Below, piece after piece: positions 41,722 through 51,151 of a stretch of DNA of 64,000 nt. Positions within the stretch are counted from its first letter, which is position 1; each line of letters opens with the position of its first letter. The stretch covers positions 744,001 through 808,000 of the forward strand of contig OW818699.1 in assembly GCA_942493385.1 (NCBI GenBank). The letters run 5' to 3'. Origin of the DNA: UBA8389 sp942493385 (GTDB lineage Bacteria; Bacteroidota; Bacteroidia; Bacteroidales; UBA1402). The notes below the pieces were generated by a model. It had not been told where the DNA came from. It saw nothing but the letters and a program-made list of their open reading frames with translations, and did no database searches. The translations under genes were made by a program, and so were the position numbers.

Positions 41722-44457
41722 TTACTTCTTAATCCAGATCATTGAAGCCGGCGACCTGTCTCCCTGTGCAGGGGTTCCCAGGCGGTTTGCTCTCAAATAG
41801 TTCGGAATGGCAACCAACGGTGTTCCGTCTGCCCATTGGCCTGTGATCGTCATAGTTCCATTGAATAAATCGGGTCTCCATACAAGTTTAAACGGCCCTT
41901 TTCCAACTGCTTTGGTGATGTCCTGATTGTCTGCTTTTTCAACATTATAGATGAGTGGACCATAACGGAATGCAACTCGCCCAGTGTCTGCCAAAATATG
42001 TTCATCAGCCGTGATTTGTTGAATTTCCATTGGGATTTCCAAGTCGATCTTATCACCTTTTTTCCAGTCACGAGTGATGGCAATATAGCCGTTAACGATT
42101 TTCATCGGAACATTTTTACCATTAATGGCCAACGATTTCAGCGTGTTGAGTTCAGGTACGGAAGTATAGAGAACACTTGTTTTACGGTTTGGAACTCGCA
42201 CATAAACGGTGAATTTCTTAGCCTGTTTTGGATTTACAGTGATCGAAACAGCACCCTTCCATGGATAGTCTGTTTTCTGAACCATTTCCACATCGGTACC
42301 TACCACGCGTTCAACTTTTATGGTGCTTCCAACGTACATGTTCACATAGATGCCGTCATCACCTGTAACATACGTCCAGGTCGGGATCATCAGTAAGGTA
42401 CGTGGTATATTGCCGACGCAGCACGGGCAAACATGCCATGGGTCACGTGGACGGGAGGTTGTAAGTGGGTTTGTGTAATAGAAGTTTTTGGCCTCATAAT
42501 CGATGGAACCCAAAAGCGCATTATACATGGATTCTTCGTAAAGGTCAGCGTATTTTGCATCCTGATAGGCAATGTTCATCTTGTATTGGAAGAAAATCAG
42601 GCCACAAGTGGAACACGACTCACAATAGGCATTGTTTCCAAGGGAGTAATTTCCTCCAAATCCTTCTGAAGTTTCACCGCTTCCAACACCGCCGGTAACA
42701 TAATATTTTTTGTTTACCATGTTGTTCCACAAAGACATGACGGCACTTTGATAGTCGATGTCACCTGTTTGGGCTGCAACGTCTGACATGGCAGAATACG
42801 TATAAACTGCGCGAACAGCATGTCCAACAGCTTCATATTGTTCAACGACAGGCAAATGGCTTTGATCGTATTCACTTCCACCTGCACGGCTGTCAAGCAG
42901 GAATTTTGCTAGTGTGACGTAACTGTCACCTCTTCCGTTACCTTCCATATCGTTGACGAAACGGCCAAAACGAACCAGTGCCTGTTCCATTTCCTGATGC
43001 CCATCGTACCATACCTTTTTACCTGGACCGACACCAATGTTTTTCACCCAACAATCGGCCAGTTTCTTGGCTGCTTCGTACAGTCTTTTGTCTTTTCCGT
43101 TGGTCAGCGTATAGTGATTAATGGCCGATTCAATGAAATAACCTGCCACGTATCCTTCATGTTCTCCGCGACCTGGATCGGTCCATCGCTCTTTCCAACG
43201 ACCATCGGGGTTGCGAAGTGTAAATGCAGTCTGGAGATAACCGTCAGGTTCCTGAGCGGCAATGATGATGGGAATCCACTTTTCGAGCGTGATCTTCATT
43301 TTTTCTTGTGCAGCAATGATGTCTTTGTCTCCTTGCGGATCAACCATCAGTGCGATACACATGGACTCAACGGTTTGATGTACCCATGCATTGGAAAATA
43401 CATATCCCAGATGCTTGCCATGAGGTTCGCCTCTTACTGCCTTCGCTGCTTCAATGAAGTTGTCAATACCACCTTGACCGGTGGTAAGGTCCGTACGCTC
43501 GCACTGAGCTGCACAATAAGGTATCCAACTTGTGATCAATGCTTTGGCGCGGTCATTCCATACTGGATTATCAATCTTGTATTTTTTTGTATAGACTACA
43601 TCCAGCCTTTTGCCTTTGGGAGGAAAATGGACTATAGTCTTGAGTGATGCGGATGATTTCATTTCTCCAGCCTGTGAGGATAGGCTAAGCGCATAATCAC
43701 CGGGAATGGTGAAGGTGGCAGTAGTTTTCAGAGCCGACGGATTAGCGAATACGACCTTACCGGGACCAGTTGCACTCCATAACGTGTTTTTCAGTGGGTC
43801 AACAGACTTGATTTCAGCAGCAAGATAGGTTTTGCCTCCTACCATGACGTCACGATCTCCACCAACTGTAATTACAGGAGCAATTTCAGGAGAATTCAGA
43901 GTTTTTAATACTTTCCATTCGAGCAAGGTTGATGCAAAACGTTCAACGGAATCCAGCTCAAGCCGGAGTCTGGTCGTTTTGACTTCATCAAATTTTGTAG
44001 CATTGTATTGGTTGTTGATCAATTCATAACCAACTGGATTATTGACTGGTACAAAAGCCTTACCGTCCCAGTATTTGAGTCGATGCGCCTGTGGAAATTT
44101 TGCAAGATTATCATAGTTGAACCAGAAAAGTTGCACCTCGTCAATCGTAACAGGATTCTGCCATTCGTATTGAACCCACTGTGCAGTTAGTCTTCGTGAC
44201 CTACCTCTCTGGGTTTGCGTAGCGTTCGGGTTTGCAGCCTGATTCGCATATTGACGCATCTGTTCGGAAACCACATTGGGAGTCAATCCATCGTTTAAAG
44301 AAGCATTTTGACCACCGCCTTGCCCCATTCCTGTAACTTTTGCCAGAACAGCAATATTTGCTTTTCCGGTTTTAGCCTCTTGACCTGAACTCGGGAGGGT
44401 ATGTGCTATCCCAAATAGTGCCAAAAGTACAATAATAAAAATTCTGCTTTTTTTCAT
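41722..44457 (-). CDS. GH127 (DUF1680) glycosidase, probable beta-L-arabinofuranosidase, with N-terminal discoidin-like domain
   Basis: The 911-residue secreted protein has an N-terminal galactose-binding-like module (about 40-180, with QWVQYEWQNPVTIDEVQLFW), an Ig-like part, and a GH127 catalytic domain. It shows IGVGPGKKVWYDGHQEMEQALV, VTGGVGSG, YCESCSTCG (about residue 611) and CPCCVGN (about 679). In the studied GH127 enzyme HypBA1 the Glu and Cys of this kind of ESC motif and the paired Cys bind zinc, and one Cys is the nucleophile. All are kept here. GH127 removes beta-L-arabinofuranose from plant hydroxyproline-rich glycoproteins; other sugars occur in the family. It follows the second susD by 47 bases. 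Confidence 0.92.
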   Translation of the reverse strand: MKKSRIFIIVLLALFGIAHTLPSSGQEAKTGKANIAVLAKVTGMGQGGGQNASLNDGLTPNVVSEQMRQYANQAANPNATQTQRGRSRRLTAQWVQYEWQNPVTIDEVQLFWFNYDNLAKFPQAHRLKYWDGKAFVPVNNPVGYELINNQYNATKFDEVKTTRLRLELDSVERFASTLLEWKVLKTLNSPEIAPVITVGGDRDVMVGGKTYLAAEIKSVDPLKNTLWSATGPGKVVFANPSALKTTATFTIPGDYALSLSSQAGEMKSSASLKTIVHFPPKGKRLDVVYTKKYKIDNPVWNDRAKALITSWIPYCAAQCERTDLTTGQGGIDNFIEAAKAVRGEPHGKHLGYVFSNAWVHQTVESMCIALMVDPQGDKDIIAAQEKMKITLEKWIPIIIAAQEPDGYLQTAFTLRNPDGRWKERWTDPGRGEHEGYVAGYFIESAINHYTLTNGKDKRLYEAAKKLADCWVKNIGVGPGKKVWYDGHQEMEQALVRFGRFVNDMEGNGRGDSYVTLAKFLLDSRAGGSEYDQSHLPVVEQYEAVGHAVRAVYTYSAMSDVAAQTGDIDYQSAVMSLWNNMVNKKYYVTGGVGSGETSEGFGGNYSLGNNAYCESCSTCGLIFFQYKMNIAYQDAKYADLYEESMYNALLGSIDYEAKNFYYTNPLTTSRPRDPWHVCPCCVGNIPRTLLMIPTWTYVTGDDGIYVNMYVGSTIKVERVVGTDVEMVQKTDYPWKGAVSITVNPKQAKKFTVYVRVPNRKTSVLYTSVPELNTLKSLAINGKNVPMKIVNGYIAITRDWKKGDKIDLEIPMEIQQITADEHILADTGRVAFRYGPLIYNVEKADNQDITKAVGKGPFKLVWRPDLFNGTMTITGQWADGTPLVAIPNYLRANRLGTPAQGDRSPASMIWIKK

Positions 44458-44504
44458 GATGATTAGATTTGAAATAGTGTTATCCGTTATTCAGTATGTC
44501 ACAA

Positions 44505-46238
44505 TTATTTTAGAGGCAAGAACCAATTCTTTTTATCACTTAAGGTTCGATATAAATCGGCATCATAATTCGCAGCTCCTTTTCGTCTTGCAATCTTGTT
44601 GGCAAGCCACGATTCGTCATTTCTGCGCAACCCCATACGTACCAAATCAAAAAAGCGGTATCCTTCGAATGATGTTTCCAATGCTGTTTCGTTGCAAATC
44701 AAATCTTCAACATAGTCAATGGAATCCGAAGAGGTTTTAATGGAATCCCCTTGACTGTTTACATTAGGGATTACATAGTATTTATTGGCCGGGGATTCAC
44801 CTGAACCACGGGAGTGAATACCCAGTGTATTTGATGCGCTAAATAAATACTGATTGAATGCCAGAAGGTTTCCTGCACCAGCTCTTTCCTTGGAATTGAT
44901 GTATTTTTCAATATTTGACGGATACAAACCATATTTCAAGATTGCAAATGCAGATTCAGGAAAACCAGCACGATTCATCGCTTCGGCAAAACGTAAGTAA
45001 ATCTGCCCCACACGGTATAAAATGACGTTACCAGTGGTGAACTTGGCAATGGTTTGTACTGAAGAGGAATAAAGATTGCTGGAGGTTGGATTCCCACTAT
45101 TACCAAGTGTCTGAATTTCCGTATTGTTTGTGACTCCATAGACCATTGGTAGGCGAAGATCACCAATATATGTTGGAGATGAATAATTTCTTAACGGAGC
45201 ATATAAGGTATCTAACTTATTATTACTGCTGTATACTATGCAATTGGTTTGAGACCTGGAAAGATCAATAAGATAATATGAGGGGGTAGCCTGATTGTAA
45301 TAATTGTTTTGACTAGTAGAATTGTATATGTTGCCTAAATTACTGTAGCCTGGTTCTGAAGTTATTGATTCCATGGGAATATAACTGATGATTTCAGGAT
45401 CTCCGTTTGTTCTAAACGCCCCTGAATAGCTGTTCATCACAGAAGAGAATGTTGTAGTTGCATTGTACCAAGTGGATTGCATGTCACCTGTAGTTACAGG
45501 ACTATTTTGAACTGTCAGATAATCATGATAGAACCTTGCCGCATCCAAATAACGTTCTGCCCAAAGACAAAAATCGCCAAGTACTACCCTAGTTGGAATA
45601 AAGAATTTCTTTGAATCCAAACTATTTATGGCTCCATAACCTGGTTCAGGTATGTTGACATATGGCAAGAGGTCATCTACGAAGTAGGTGCAAAGTTGCT
45701 TGACATCATACATTGGATAGTTTTTGTTAGCTGCTGCTTCTGTTAGGACTGGTTCTGTAATGAAAGGTACGGTTCCATAAATAGCCGCCAATTGCAGATA
45801 CGTCCAGGCACGAAAAGTCTTTACCGCAGCGAATTCCCTCATGAACACATATTCATTGCGTTTTTTCAATGAAGTATCTACATTGGCAAGATAAAAGTTG
45901 CAGTTATTAATGACAGCATAGTATTTTTCGGCTGCATTATAGACATTATCCGTACCCGCTTTAAATTGAGCCAGATCTTGAAGATCCAACGAGGCCTGGG
46001 GCGTGAGTTCTACCAAATCTCCTCGTATCTCACCCAACAAAACAGTTTGGTCGGCAATGGACTGCATCTTACCGATAATTCCCATTACAGAGTACACACT
46101 ATCTGTTGGCTCATTCAACAAATGATCTTCGGAAAACATGACGAGTTTGGATGATGTCATCATCATATCTTCACAAGATGTGAAAGCTCCCAACGTTAGA
46201 AGGGAAAGCCCGGCTGTTACTATTGATTTTATTTTCAT
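44505..46238 (-). CDS. SusD/RagB-family lipoprotein (second pair)
   Basis: The 577-residue surface lipoprotein has a lipobox GAFTSC (Cys22). SusD signs include FRAWTYLQLAAIYGTVPFITEPV, the helical repeat core, and QIYLRFAEAMNRAGFPESA and ETSFEGYRFFDLVRMGLR near the C-terminus. It caps the SusC channel encoded 15 bases upstream and hands it oligosaccharides. GH127 follows on the same strand. Confidence 0.95.
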   Translation of the reverse strand: MKIKSIVTAGLSLLTLGAFTSCEDMMMTSSKLVMFSEDHLLNEPTDSVYSVMGIIGKMQSIADQTVLLGEIRGDLVELTPQASLDLQDLAQFKAGTDNVYNAAEKYYAVINNCNFYLANVDTSLKKRNEYVFMREFAAVKTFRAWTYLQLAAIYGTVPFITEPVLTEAAANKNYPMYDVKQLCTYFVDDLLPYVNIPEPGYGAINSLDSKKFFIPTRVVLGDFCLWAERYLDAARFYHDYLTVQNSPVTTGDMQSTWYNATTTFSSVMNSYSGAFRTNGDPEIISYIPMESITSEPGYSNLGNIYNSTSQNNYYNQATPSYYLIDLSRSQTNCIVYSSNNKLDTLYAPLRNYSSPTYIGDLRLPMVYGVTNNTEIQTLGNSGNPTSSNLYSSSVQTIAKFTTGNVILYRVGQIYLRFAEAMNRAGFPESAFAILKYGLYPSNIEKYINSKERAGAGNLLAFNQYLFSASNTLGIHSRGSGESPANKYYVIPNVNSQGDSIKTSSDSIDYVEDLICNETALETSFEGYRFFDLVRMGLRRNDESWLANKIARRKGAANYDADLYRTLSDKKNWFLPLK

Positions 46239-46253
46239 ATTCTTTTTTCCTTA

Positions 46254-49200
46254 TTAAAGATTCAACTTAACACCTAACGTGATGTTACGTCCTTGGGCTA
46301 ACAATCCTCTGTCGATACCTTGACTCAATACACTGTTTCCTAATGAGAACTCAGGGTCACCACCCAGATATTTTGTGAATGTATACAGATTGCTGGCGGT
46401 ACCCCAAACAGTGATGCCTTTGATGTACATGTTATTGACTGGCAAACTGTAGCTCAATGTCAGGCTCTTTAGCCGCAGATACGATCCATCTTCAATCCAT
46501 CGATCTGAGAAACGGCTATTGCCCATGACATCACCATAAAAAATCTTAGGGATGCTTGTTGCTTGACCTTCAGCAGACCATCTGTTTGTCATGGACGTTG
46601 TCTGGTTGAAGAAGCGGCTACCGCTTTCCAATATGGACCTTTGGTAATTGAAGACATCGTTCCCGAGCGAGTAGTTGCAAACTACACTTAAAGTCAGGTG
46701 CTTATAATTAAGGTTGGCAAACATGTTTCCAAAGAGGTCTGGATTAGGATTGCCAATGATGGAACGATCAGATTCATTGATGACATTGTCAGGTGTTTTA
46801 TCAACAAATTTCACGTCGCCAGCTCCAAAGAATTTCTGTGTGCCTGTTTTAGTAATGACATAATACCCATCCGTATTGGCAGCCTCCGTTGTTGAATAGA
46901 CTCCTTCCGACTGGTAACCGTAAAAGACACCGACTGGTGAACCTACTTGTGTCAATACAGTTGCCCCATATATTTCGGAGTTAAAAGACTTGTTAGCATT
47001 TGAAAGGGCAGTGACCTTATTGTCATAATGTGAGGCACTTGCACCCATTTCCATCCTCCAGTTTTTGGTGTTCAAAACCTTACCATTAAATGAAACGTTA
47101 TAACCCGTATTTTCCAATGACCCATCATTGCTCCAAATAGTTGGCAAACCACTAGTAAAGGCTAGCTCTTTCAAAGTAAGTAGGTTGCTGGTCCAACCCT
47201 TAAACAGGTTCACTTGCACATTTAGTTGATTATTAAACAGATTCATATCCAAGCCACCTGTCAAACGTTTAGTAGTTTCCCATTGTAAGGTCGTATTTCC
47301 GATGTTGCTAATGCTTAGACCATCAATAGCGTTAAGCATTCTCTTGGCCATGAAATAACTGCGTGAGGCCGTATAATCCATATTGTCGTTGCCTGATAGG
47401 TCGTAACCAACATGAACTTTAAGATAATCAATACCGATAGTGTTGCTGAACCAAGGTTCAGAGGATGCGACCCAAGCACCCTGGATGGATGGGAAAAGGC
47501 CCCAGGCAACCCCACCTAATTTCAGACCTTCCAAAGCATCTTTACCAAAGGCAGAAGATGTTTCCATGCTAATTCCTCCCGTCAAATAATACTTTTCCTG
47601 ATAGTTGTAATCGGCGTTTGCATAATAGGTCAACGATCGGCTTATGTCATCTGCTCCTGATGTCGTTTTGTTTATCAAATTTAGCGACATGTTGGGCATT
47701 TTATCGTTACCTGTGTTATACCCCTTCTGCAAGTTTAGGCTGTAGGTGTTGTTTATATATCGGATACCTCCGAATACTTTTAAGGTATTTTCGCCACTTT
47801 GATTATCCCAAACCGCTCTAGTATCACTGAAGAATCCGTTTTGGTGTGAGGACAACGACTTGGCAATATTGTAGATGGTGCCGTTCTTATCGATTGTTAG
47901 AGAGGGTACGCCTGTAATAGGCAGGTAATAGTTTTCATACGTATTGACTGAAGTATAACTGAAGTGTTCTGTAATGAACAAGTTTCTACTTATTTGATAT
48001 TTTGGCGTTATGGCAAGCGTAATCAGGTTGTTGCTGAATGAATTCTTGTTTTTTGCTTCTCCATATTTGAGGATACAACTGGGATTGGCAAGTGAAACAC
48101 TCCTACCGATAACTTCATCCAGATAGTCGTCGGATTCTGAATAGAAGCCTGAAAGTTTTCCCTGAGTATCGTAGGCAAAAGGATTCAAAAACGGGGATTT
48201 GATCAAACTTAAGAAACCAGGTGAGGTAATGGTTGAAGACTTGAAGTCGTCTGTTACACCATCATCTCTAAGGTTGCGCTGTACATCACTGAAGGATGCA
48301 TCAAAACGTGCGGTAATTTTTCTGAACAATCGAAGATCTGAATTCAGCCTAAGATTAAAGCGCGAGAAATTATTTTTTTTCAAGGTGCTTTCACCATTGG
48401 TATAACCGACAGACAAATTGTAGTCTGCAACATCGTCACCACCCTGAACGTTAATTCCATAATTTTGGGTAAATGCATTCTGATAGGTTTCTTTTGACCA
48501 GTCAGTATTGTTATGGTATTGATCGTAATAGTAATAGTTGGGGTCTTCTTTCAAGAATTTAAACTCTGTCAGAGTCGTTCCGGTCGAGCTGAGTAGTTGG
48601 GATGCATAGGAGCGATATTGAGAGGCATCCATCATAGTTGGCAAGGTCGGGATCAATTCAAAACCTCCCGTGACGGTGAAGTCAATCTTGGTTGCCATAC
48701 TCTTGTTTCGCTTTGTATCGATAAGAAGCACGCCATTTCCACCTTTGGCACCATAAATGGCTGTGCCGTTTTCGACGACCGTTACTTTTTCAATATCATT
48801 GACATTTATGTTTGACAATAAATTGTTGAAGTAACCATCGTGAGCCATTGATCGATCGTATTGCATATCAAAAACTACTCCGTCAAGAACTAGGAGTGGC
48901 TGGGCATTGGCGTTAAGTGAATTCAAGCCGTTCATAAACATAATGGCTCCGACTCCTGGAAGCCCGGAACGCATGATTGTCCGAATATTTCCACCCAATT
49001 TTGACTGGATTTCCGGCTCGATGCTTAATTCATGCGACAGATCAAAACCAACAGCCGTATTGCTTTTTGTAGCAATTGTTCTATTTTGATAACTTTCGGT
49101 AAAGACTTCCGAATGCAAAGAAGCATCTACGCCATTTGAACGGTTGTTAATGGCTGCTTGAGCCAGATTATAACCTTCAACTTGAATGGCAAGTGAAGTT

Positions 49201-49484
49201 ACATAGTCAGGAACTTTAATGGTATACGTTCCATCTTCTCCAGTCATGGCTGTGTATCGATCATTTCCGTAAGACTGTACACGCACCCCAGCCAAAGGTG
49301 CACTCGTGGCTGCATCTGTTACCTTGCCAGTAATCAACTTCAAGTTGGAAGAGACAGCGGGTATTGTAGCTTTAGGACTTCCTGAATTCTGTCCAAAAGC
49401 TGCGACAGATCCCAGAAATAACATGCAAAAAAGTCCACCATTAATAAGACCTCTTTTCATTCTGTATGTTTGTGTGTATTTCAT
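46254..49484 (-). CDS. SusC/RagA-family TonB-dependent receptor (second pair)
   Basis: The 1076-residue protein has a signal peptide (GLFCMLFLGSVAAFGQ), a carboxypeptidase-like domain (ITGKVTDAATSAPLAGVRV), a plug (QPLLVLDGVVFDMQYD, VNDIEKVTVVENGTAIYGAKGG) and a long barrel ending LLAQGRNITLGVKLNL. Candidate starts are ATG 49484 and ATG 49460; the first is 11 bases after the upstream stop and is used. It differs clearly from the first SusC in the locus, so the two pairs are not a recent copy. Confidence 0.95.
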   Translation of the reverse strand: MKYTQTYRMKRGLINGGLFCMLFLGSVAAFGQNSGSPKATIPAVSSNLKLITGKVTDAATSAPLAGVRVQSYGNDRYTAMTGEDGTYTIKVPDYVTSLAIQVEGYNLAQAAINNRSNGVDASLHSEVFTESYQNRTIATKSNTAVGFDLSHELSIEPEIQSKLGGNIRTIMRSGLPGVGAIMFMNGLNSLNANAQPLLVLDGVVFDMQYDRSMAHDGYFNNLLSNINVNDIEKVTVVENGTAIYGAKGGNGVLLIDTKRNKSMATKIDFTVTGGFELIPTLPTMMDASQYRSYASQLLSSTGTTLTEFKFLKEDPNYYYYDQYHNNTDWSKETYQNAFTQNYGINVQGGDDVADYNLSVGYTNGESTLKKNNFSRFNLRLNSDLRLFRKITARFDASFSDVQRNLRDDGVTDDFKSSTITSPGFLSLIKSPFLNPFAYDTQGKLSGFYSESDDYLDEVIGRSVSLANPSCILKYGEAKNKNSFSNNLITLAITPKYQISRNLFITEHFSYTSVNTYENYYLPITGVPSLTIDKNGTIYNIAKSLSSHQNGFFSDTRAVWDNQSGENTLKVFGGIRYINNTYSLNLQKGYNTGNDKMPNMSLNLINKTTSGADDISRSLTYYANADYNYQEKYYLTGGISMETSSAFGKDALEGLKLGGVAWGLFPSIQGAWVASSEPWFSNTIGIDYLKVHVGYDLSGNDNMDYTASRSYFMAKRMLNAIDGLSISNIGNTTLQWETTKRLTGGLDMNLFNNQLNVQVNLFKGWTSNLLTLKELAFTSGLPTIWSNDGSLENTGYNVSFNGKVLNTKNWRMEMGASASHYDNKVTALSNANKSFNSEIYGATVLTQVGSPVGVFYGYQSEGVYSTTEAANTDGYYVITKTGTQKFFGAGDVKFVDKTPDNVINESDRSIIGNPNPDLFGNMFANLNYKHLTLSVVCNYSLGNDVFNYQRSILESGSRFFNQTTSMTNRWSAEGQATSIPKIFYGDVMGNSRFSDRWIEDGSYLRLKSLTLSYSLPVNNMYIKGITVWGTASNLYTFTKYLGGDPEFSLGNSVLSQGIDRGLLAQGRNITLGVKLNL

Positions 49485-49495
49485 TATTTTCAAAT

Positions 49496-51130
49496 TTAGT
49501 CTTCACGAGGTTTAAGGTAGACACAGTCAATAAACATTTCACGGTTGTATTTATTCGTTTCTGAGGGTAACACAAACCCAGTGATTTTCAAGGAGACGGT
49601 AGATACCAACTGATTTAAATTACAGGTAGGAAATTTAAATCCAGATGCGACAACGACAGTATCCAACGCAAAGGGTTTGCTGTAGAAAATACCTGTAGTC
49701 CCCAAATTCTTATATTGAGATACCCCTTTGGCATCCACATAATAGAGGGTTGATCTAAACTTGCAGGGACTGAAGACTCTCGTAGAATCTGCTTTTGTCA
49801 AAGGCGTTTCATATATTGTTTTTGGTGCAAATACCACGCAAACATCATATTTCCCCGACAAGGTGTTTTTCACTTGGAATGTAATTTCCGGATTGGTTGA
49901 TGTGCTGTTGGGCTTAACGACCAAGTATCCATCGTTCGAAAGTCCTTTACCTTGTATGGAGCGAATGCTCATAAGTGTGGCAACACTATACCCAATAATA
50001 TTTGATTCCAGTTCTGCTTCGGATGTTAAGGGACTGAAAAACGTTTTTTGAAACGAATACGGCCACTTGTCCACCTTGAAAATAGAGCCATTGCTACACT
50101 TGGTTGTACCTTTCACATCAGCGAGGATTCCACCTGTTTCAAAAGGATTCTTGAATACATGTTGCAAGGGCGTTTTTACCTTATAAGTGGTGGAGACCAA
50201 TGAATCGTTGGTTGAAGTTTGCAAGTTGGAATTGAAGATCAAATCATTTAGTAGCGAATGTTTTGTCCAATAATCCTGAAGGATTTCTGCATTCGGGATA
50301 AATGAGAAATTATAATAGGGGAAAATTTTAGCATAGGCTTCAGCCCACGCTCCGTCAGTTGGTGCGACCATCCAATAGGCACTATCTTCTTCATTTAAAT
50401 AACCCAATTCATCCAGCAGCGGGTTTTTGGCAATCAAGACAGAGTCTACATAAATGGTTTTTCCGTCCACAATGCCGGATGACACGCTGGAAAATTCATC
50501 CAAAGAGTCTTTTTGGTACGCTTTGAGGAATGAACTCAACTTGCTGTATTCCGCATTGCTGTTAATCTCCTCATAAATATTGGAAAAATAGGGGACTTCT
50601 CCATTTAGAATATGCAAAACGCCATTACTGCTTAAAATGTTCGGGTCGGTAATAGTCACATCCCCAAAGACTAAACCATTAAGATCTTTTTCTTTCCGGT
50701 TTAGCAACATAATGCCTTGATTCGTTGTCGAGGTGACCGAATAGGTAAATCTGGCAATATGATTCCTCACAAAACATTTTTCGACAGCACGTTGACCAGA
50801 ATCGGTCTGACAAATATTCAAAAGCGAATCCTTATTGAATGTACCATTGACAGGTGCCCAAACAGTAAACGTCTGGTCCGAGTTTAGTAATTCAGCGAAT
50901 GAAATAGTTGATACGGCATTATAGCTGGATACTTTTGTTGCTTCGAGGATAGACCTGAAATCGCTTAGATTGTTCTGAGCTTCCATTTTTTCCCAAAGCG
51001 TTTTGTCTGAATTGATACCGAAGTCTGTCTTGTAATGATCGTTCCAGGTATCATTGCAGGAACTTAGACCCAACAGTACCATTACTGCTGTCAATCCTGC
51101 ACTGAAAATTTTTAATGAATGCATATTCAT
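49496..51130 (-). CDS. FAS1 (fasciclin) domain surface lipoprotein, third of three
   Basis: The 544-residue lipoprotein (lipobox GLSSC, Cys25) has FAS1-like sequence from about residue 45: DFRSILEATKVSSYNAVSTISFAELLNSDQTFTVWAPVNGTF, then VLHILNGEVPY. A second FAS1-like unit may lie at about 190-330 (YWMVAPTDGAWAEAYAKIFPYY). The C-terminal 200 residues look like a beta-sandwich (TFQVKNTLSGKYDVCVVFAP). FAS1 domains mediate adhesion or ligand binding. It sits between the other FAS1 gene and the second susC with short gaps of 21 and 11 bases. Confidence 0.85.
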   Translation of the reverse strand: MNMHSLKIFSAGLTAVMVLLGLSSCNDTWNDHYKTDFGINSDKTLWEKMEAQNNLSDFRSILEATKVSSYNAVSTISFAELLNSDQTFTVWAPVNGTFNKDSLLNICQTDSGQRAVEKCFVRNHIARFTYSVTSTTNQGIMLLNRKEKDLNGLVFGDVTITDPNILSSNGVLHILNGEVPYFSNIYEEINSNAEYSKLSSFLKAYQKDSLDEFSSVSSGIVDGKTIYVDSVLIAKNPLLDELGYLNEEDSAYWMVAPTDGAWAEAYAKIFPYYNFSFIPNAEILQDYWTKHSLLNDLIFNSNLQTSTNDSLVSTTYKVKTPLQHVFKNPFETGGILADVKGTTKCSNGSIFKVDKWPYSFQKTFFSPLTSEAELESNIIGYSVATLMSIRSIQGKGLSNDGYLVVKPNSTSTNPEITFQVKNTLSGKYDVCVVFAPKTIYETPLTKADSTRVFSPCKFRSTLYYVDAKGVSQYKNLGTTGIFYSKPFALDTVVVASGFKFPTCNLNQLVSTVSLKITGFVLPSETNKYNREMFIDCVYLKPRED

Positions 51131-51151
51131 ATTTTTTGTTGGCTTATTTCT